Shown: positions 59,364 to 64,000 of the stretch, piece by piece
Numbering within the stretch: position 1 is the stretch's first letter
Layout: each line of letters opens with the position of its first letter
Assembly (NCBI RefSeq): GCF_907165205.1
Contig: NC_058189.1
Coordinates: 63,920,315 to 63,984,314 of the forward strand
Length of the DNA stretch: 64,000 nt
Source of the DNA: Coccinella septempunctata
Lineage: Eukaryota; Arthropoda; Insecta; Coleoptera; Coccinellidae
Reading direction: 5' to 3'
Program-made: the position numbers and the translations under genes
The notes under the pieces: model-generated
The model's input: the letters and a program-made list of their open reading frames with translations, nothing else
Databases searched by the model: none
What the model was told of the DNA's origin: nothing

Positions 59364-62019
59364 AAAAAATCGAAATCAATTTAATAGTCGTCAGTGTTCT
59401 CGACCTTGGGTATTATCCAAGTCCTGTAAATATCTCGGAATCGATTAAGTCGAGTTGTTGATTCTAATCGCAAAGGATAGAAATGTTGTTTAACCTGAAG
59501 GAGTGCTTATCCGCAACATTTTCTCGTTCTCCCTTTACGACTGACCATTTTTTGCTAAAAGTGTTGCTTCATATGCATATCTGAATGATTATATTCAATG
59601 TGCGTATGATAATTGTGTGAATTTTCGAAGAGCGTGCATTTTCTTGAAGATTTTCTCTAGGAAATCTGTGATTCGATGATCTCGATGCATTTCCGAGCAC
59701 GCAACAGTTCTTTCAAGCCTTCTGAAAAGTTATTGGTTATTTGATCAGTGCTAGAGGGTTTCGAAGTGAAACAAAACAAACATTGTTGCTCAGCTAGATC
59801 TTTATTCGAAAGATAAGCAATATTGTCTTCATTTCTAACATTTTCACATGATTATTCTCATTTTAAGGAGAAAAGAAATTTAGGCAGATATCTACTTCTG
59901 AGTAGCTATGTATGAGAATGCTTAGATCGTTGAACGCCAGATGTCGCATCGATTTAGTCACTACTTCGATGTCACCGCTGGCTTTCAACAAAAGATCCTC
60001 TGCTTCATTAAGTCGGCATCGTTTGGTTGAGTTATGCGATACTGAAGAGCTCAAACAAGAGCGAAACTGGTCACCGTCGATGTCGGCACGTTCTCCATTG
60101 CATTGCAGTGTAGATTTCTGCCAGTCAGATTTATATTGTTATCTCATTTTATTATTTTTTCATACCTACTTTCTCTCATTGTTTAATTTGGTTGTTTGGG
60201 TGTTGCTTTGTTTCGGAACGCATATAAAATCAAATCATGCTTTCTTTATTTACTGGGACTAGCTATAACCCAGAATGCTTCCCAACAATCCACGTTTTTT
60301 TCATTGAAACACATAAAAGTTCCTCTTAAAAAAGATTTCCGTGCTAAACTTACTATCCAATTACCTCCAACATTCCACGCACATACCACTAGCTCGTTCT
60401 CTTTTCGATTTGTGAAAATTATTTTTGGGCGTTTAGAAATAGAACAACACGGTTGGAGTCCCCCGAATAGAAGATCGCCGAAGCGTTGTTATTTTTTCTG
60501 CACAATACATAACCTGGCCGTTTTATTACGACAGGACAGGTTCATATTTCATCCCGAGGTTTGACACCGCGAACTGATTGAAAGATTTTACTTGTTTAAA
60601 ATTTTTCTATCGAGTTGGCACGCCAGTCGCCACGTGGCTACTCTAGCTCGTTAGTCGTTTGTCTTGGTGGTTCTTCAATCACTATGTCTTGAGTTGTGAA
60701 AAGGGCATCAAGGTTAACACCTGCTGCACCTCGAATCAAATAGAATCCTATAAGGAAGCCAGTCCTTGATCCTCATGAGGTTACAGCGAAGCCTGCTGCA
60801 TTGACAGTATCCTAAGAATTCAATACGGAGGGTACAAGAATAAAAAATTCGAATGGATCCTTCACAATTTGTTTTCCACCCCTACTGTTTCTACGGTTAT
60901 CTGCTGGTGTGAAACCCGGGGAAACCGAACGCACGCAGTGGTGGACTGCCTTTCCTTTTTTCCTAAATTGCCAGCGTCCATCTCTGGTGTCAGTACGAAT
61001 CTCTGCTGGTGTGGTAACCCGCGATATTTTGTGCAGTTGTGTAATCTAATCTCTAACACACTATCTTGGTAAAAACATCTTTATAATTTGTTGCTAATTT
61101 TAATACAAGAACAATACAAGAAGGCTAACTTGACACCTGGAAACTGGTTTAAAAAGCAGCACAATATATAGACCACAGCTTACTTGACGATGAATTTTCT
61201 CGACATTCTCATTGTGTCCCCTTGTGAAGTTATATGGTGATTATCGAGAGGGCCTGACATCTTTTGACATTCATGACAGATTTGTGGGATCCATAATCTC
61301 GAAATAAGCCAACATGCAGTAGTTGCTCTTCCGCAGTTTATTTCAGTTTGGCACTCATTTCAAGAGCTTATTTTGGCTCATTTGCGGGACTTCTGGACCA
61401 GCTATGTTTGCGTGCTCTGCCCGCTAACGACCACACAAATTCTTTCAGCAGAAAGTCGTTAGCTATTCACCTCTCACTCCAAACGCACAATCGACATGTG
61501 CTAGACAATTAACATATTATAAGCCTAGCGTTCGAGGCTAGGAAATGACTGGGGAAATTTTTTTCTCCAGCGCTGCCATAACTTATTCCAACAAGAAAGT
61601 GAATTAACCTGCTTTGCTCGACGAGCATACCAGAAAAATGTTTCTTTCTTGCTTTGTCTGTTTATTATATAAAGTCGTAATTAGAGGGTGTTGCCGATAC
61701 CTTGGAGATTTTCACTCTTGGATCAAGGCTGTGTTTTCGCTGTAAAGGTTAGATGATAGGCATGTAAATTATCGGATATCTTACGAGGAAATGATGGTGA
61801 TCATTTGCGGCTTTATACCGGCTGCTGGCTGGAACTTCGACTTGATGTGAACACTTTCCCAACATGGCATCAATTTATTTGGTTTGGACCAATGAATGTG
61901 ACGAAAACGCCTCAAATTCTTGGACATATTTCATATTTAAAAACTCATCGATATTTTATTAATCATTATTTCAGATGAAATGACTGAATAGAGCCTTCAA
62001 AGTATTCTCTATCGCTTAC
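59364..62019. other. Non-coding, with a repeat at 59915-60075
   Basis: 59915-60075 is the relative of 10560-10715. Frames at 60196-60564 and 60862-61072 (both strands) lack domains. The stretch 60890-61020 contains CTGCTGGTGTG twice and may be an old transposon piece. Confidence 0.35.
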
Positions 62020-63196
62020 TACTATTCTCCATTCACTTTTATTTAGCACTCGGTTGGCCATGGAAATTCGACACATTTCACTCTGTATAGTACGAAAATG
62101 TGGGGTTATGAAGCTTGTCAAAACATTTTTGTGCTTTAAATGAACGCTATGTTGCCCGTTCTACGTAAAAATTTCTGTTATTTCGTAGTTTATCACCATG
62201 TCGATCCTATTCGGAAAATATGTGACGAACGTGATTGAAGTTTATACAAACTTATTGAAGGCATACCAAATCCAGTTATTTGCATGGAAAATACAAGAGA
62301 TCAGTATAATATCATGATATGCACTAGTTTGAGGAGAGTTAATGTTCGTTATCTTCTTTGGCTAAAGTTTGAATATGTTACATCAGTTGTAGATTTCAAA
62401 AATATTAACCCGAAGATAAAATGCATATGATGCAGTGGTTGGGAATCTTCCGAAGGAATTAACAGATAATTACAAGAATGTTAAATTCTTCAAAAATCAT
62501 CTTGCATCAATATAAGTGAAAGGAATTAAAGGAAGTTTCAAGTCAAGATGAACTTCACCTTTGAACAAAAATTTCACATGAATAAGCAATTAACAGGACA
62601 ACTGGCGGGTATTTGTGGCTGTTCATCTTAATACATTGATATAATATTAATAATTAGGTATTTATTGGTACCTTAAGACATTTACAATGTATAGGACAAG
62701 TCAAATTAATAATAGAAAAATCAATTTTCGGGAACTTATTCTACGATGACATTCATCGAAAATCCTGTAGTAAACTTTTCGCATTAATTCACTCAAACAT
62801 AAAATTCTCAAATGCCACCACTTTTTTGGGTCTCCCAATAGAAGGAAATTCTTTGTCATTCTCTTCATTCACAATCTTTCTGATTGTGGAAATATTCAGC
62901 TGAGATATAAGTGGGTTCGCTACCCTATCGTCTGACGTATCGTGGATTTTAGAATATCAGGGTATAACTATTTGAATGAGCGGACCTGACTTCTAAATAG
63001 CACTTCCTGAAAACCTGTCTCTTTTTTCAATCATTTTTGGCATTTTCGTAATAAAAATTGATATTAGTTGTGGCAACGGCGTTATGACATTAACGACATT
63101 TCATGAGTGCCAACCTTACTCCGTTCTAATTACGAAAACTTGATAAAATTGTTTCATGGCCAACCGACTGCTAAAATAAATGTGAATGGAGTATAG
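62020..63196. mobile_element. Possible TIR element of about 1.18 kb
   Basis: 62020-62064 (ATTCTCCATTCAC, CACTCGGTTGGCCATG) and 63152-63196 (CATGGCCAACCGACTG, GTGAATGGAGTATAG) are inverted copies of about 44 bases. The interior has no recognisable transposase. Confidence 0.5.
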
Positions 63197-64000
63197 TTTT
63201 TTAGACCTATCACCAATAAAATTGGAATCAATATCAACTGAATATTATGTTATGGACTGATGTCTAACCTCTACGTTGATGTACCTCCACTCGAATACAG
63301 TTTATTATTGGTACACATCTTCATGAGAGAAACATAAGAACTGTATTCATGTGACAACTGCATAGTAACATTTATAAAAACAGAACGCGGTGCAATAATA
63401 GAACGTTTAATGTGTTCAAACTTGAGATGTAGTACATCTGTTCCAAGTTCTGACTACTCGAAATCCCTTCCTTGTACATAGCATAGCCCAAGGCGTCTTG
63501 GCCTATTTAGTCACATGGCTGGATCAGGTGGCATCCAAACTACTATATCCTGGCACTGCTACTGAAACACCACACGTTACTTCTATAATATAATATCTAC
63601 ATCACAGTGGGACGAATAAATTGGCGATGAATTTTAACCTTTTGAATATCTGGCTGTTTGATGGATAGTCCTAAAAATTTCTCCGTTTCATCTGCGAATC
63701 AAGAAAGCCTCGGGTTCAACGTTCGTCGTACGTTTCGTTTGGTGAAAATGTTTCGGTGGTGCTTCTAACTTTCGGTGAAAGTCGAATTGTTTTATTTGTA
63801 CGTTTTGGACCATTATAATTCTTAGTGAAACGCAATTAGTTGGCGGTTTGGGAATATTCGTCAAATGTCAGAGGTATTAACGTTCGCATGGTACGATCTG
63901 AAAGTAAAACTTACGCGTTACTGATGGTTGCTCATTGTTCCACACAAGGACGCACTTAGATATTTTGTTACTTGAGTATTCGAAAAGTAAACAATGCTGG
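63197..64000. other. Right edge, nothing firmly recognised
   Basis: 63700-63860 is somewhat CpG-richer (TTCGTCGTACGTTTCG) and may be promoter-like, but no exon is supported. Confidence 0.3.

Noticed and set aside
59863..60262. Frames of 63 and 116 codons
   Set aside because: They overlap a dispersed repeat also present at 10.6 kb; not a host gene.
60862..61072. Cys-containing 67-codon frame
   Set aside because: Overlaps an equally long frame on the other strand and has no splice or domain support.

Overview
This is a eukaryotic nuclear sequence: AT-rich (by eye), with spliced genes, GT-AG introns and a heavy load of DNA transposons. The recognisable genes (Arp3, a SOCS6/7-type suppressor, a GT31 glycosyltransferase) and the mariner, Tc1 and hairpin-element load fit an insect. 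A beetle is plausible, but I cannot prove the order from sequence alone.

Layout. 1-3105 (minus): 5' part of a secreted Ser/Gly-repeat protein in three exons, with a signal-peptide exon and a TATA box; it runs off the left edge. 4061-4372: dead IS630/Tc-type transposase. 5242-6919 (plus): complete Arp3 (7 exons, 418 aa). 7625-12197 (plus): complete SOCS6/7-like gene (8 exons, about 719 aa, SH2 plus SOCS box). From about 12.2 kb to the right edge the window is mostly non-coding and repeat-rich. An apparently intronless beta-1,3-glycosyltransferase (43478-44674, minus) lies in it.

This stretch also has coding-looking exons with splice sites. On the plus strand they are at 16394, 27211, 36936, 45644, 55593 and 59257. 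Four of the first five end in the same codon phase and the last begins in that phase. They may be alternative first exons and a shared terminal exon of one long gene, in which the glycosyltransferase would be nested. A separate terminal-type exon lies on the minus strand at 23068-23283. I recognise none of these proteins.

Mobile DNA. Two Tc1 copies: 40672-42180 is dead; 53874-55466 has an almost intact DD34E transposase. Two broken mariner copies (34768-35960, 48033-49088) and a mariner remnant near 24.4 kb. A non-LTR reverse-transcriptase remnant at 50.0-50.3 kb. A non-autonomous TIR element carrying an uncharacterised, widely dispersed protein domain (56318-57629, with a fragment at 44896-45330). 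A 300-bp tandem array (46340-47272). Inverted satellite blocks (18.4-21.1 kb). Many hairpin MITEs of several unrelated families all end in TACAGGGTG, one nested inside another.

Roles. Arp3 nucleates branched actin. The SOCS protein is a predicted Cullin-5 adaptor acting on phosphotyrosine signalling. The glycosyltransferase works in the Golgi. They share no pathway; they are simply neighbours.
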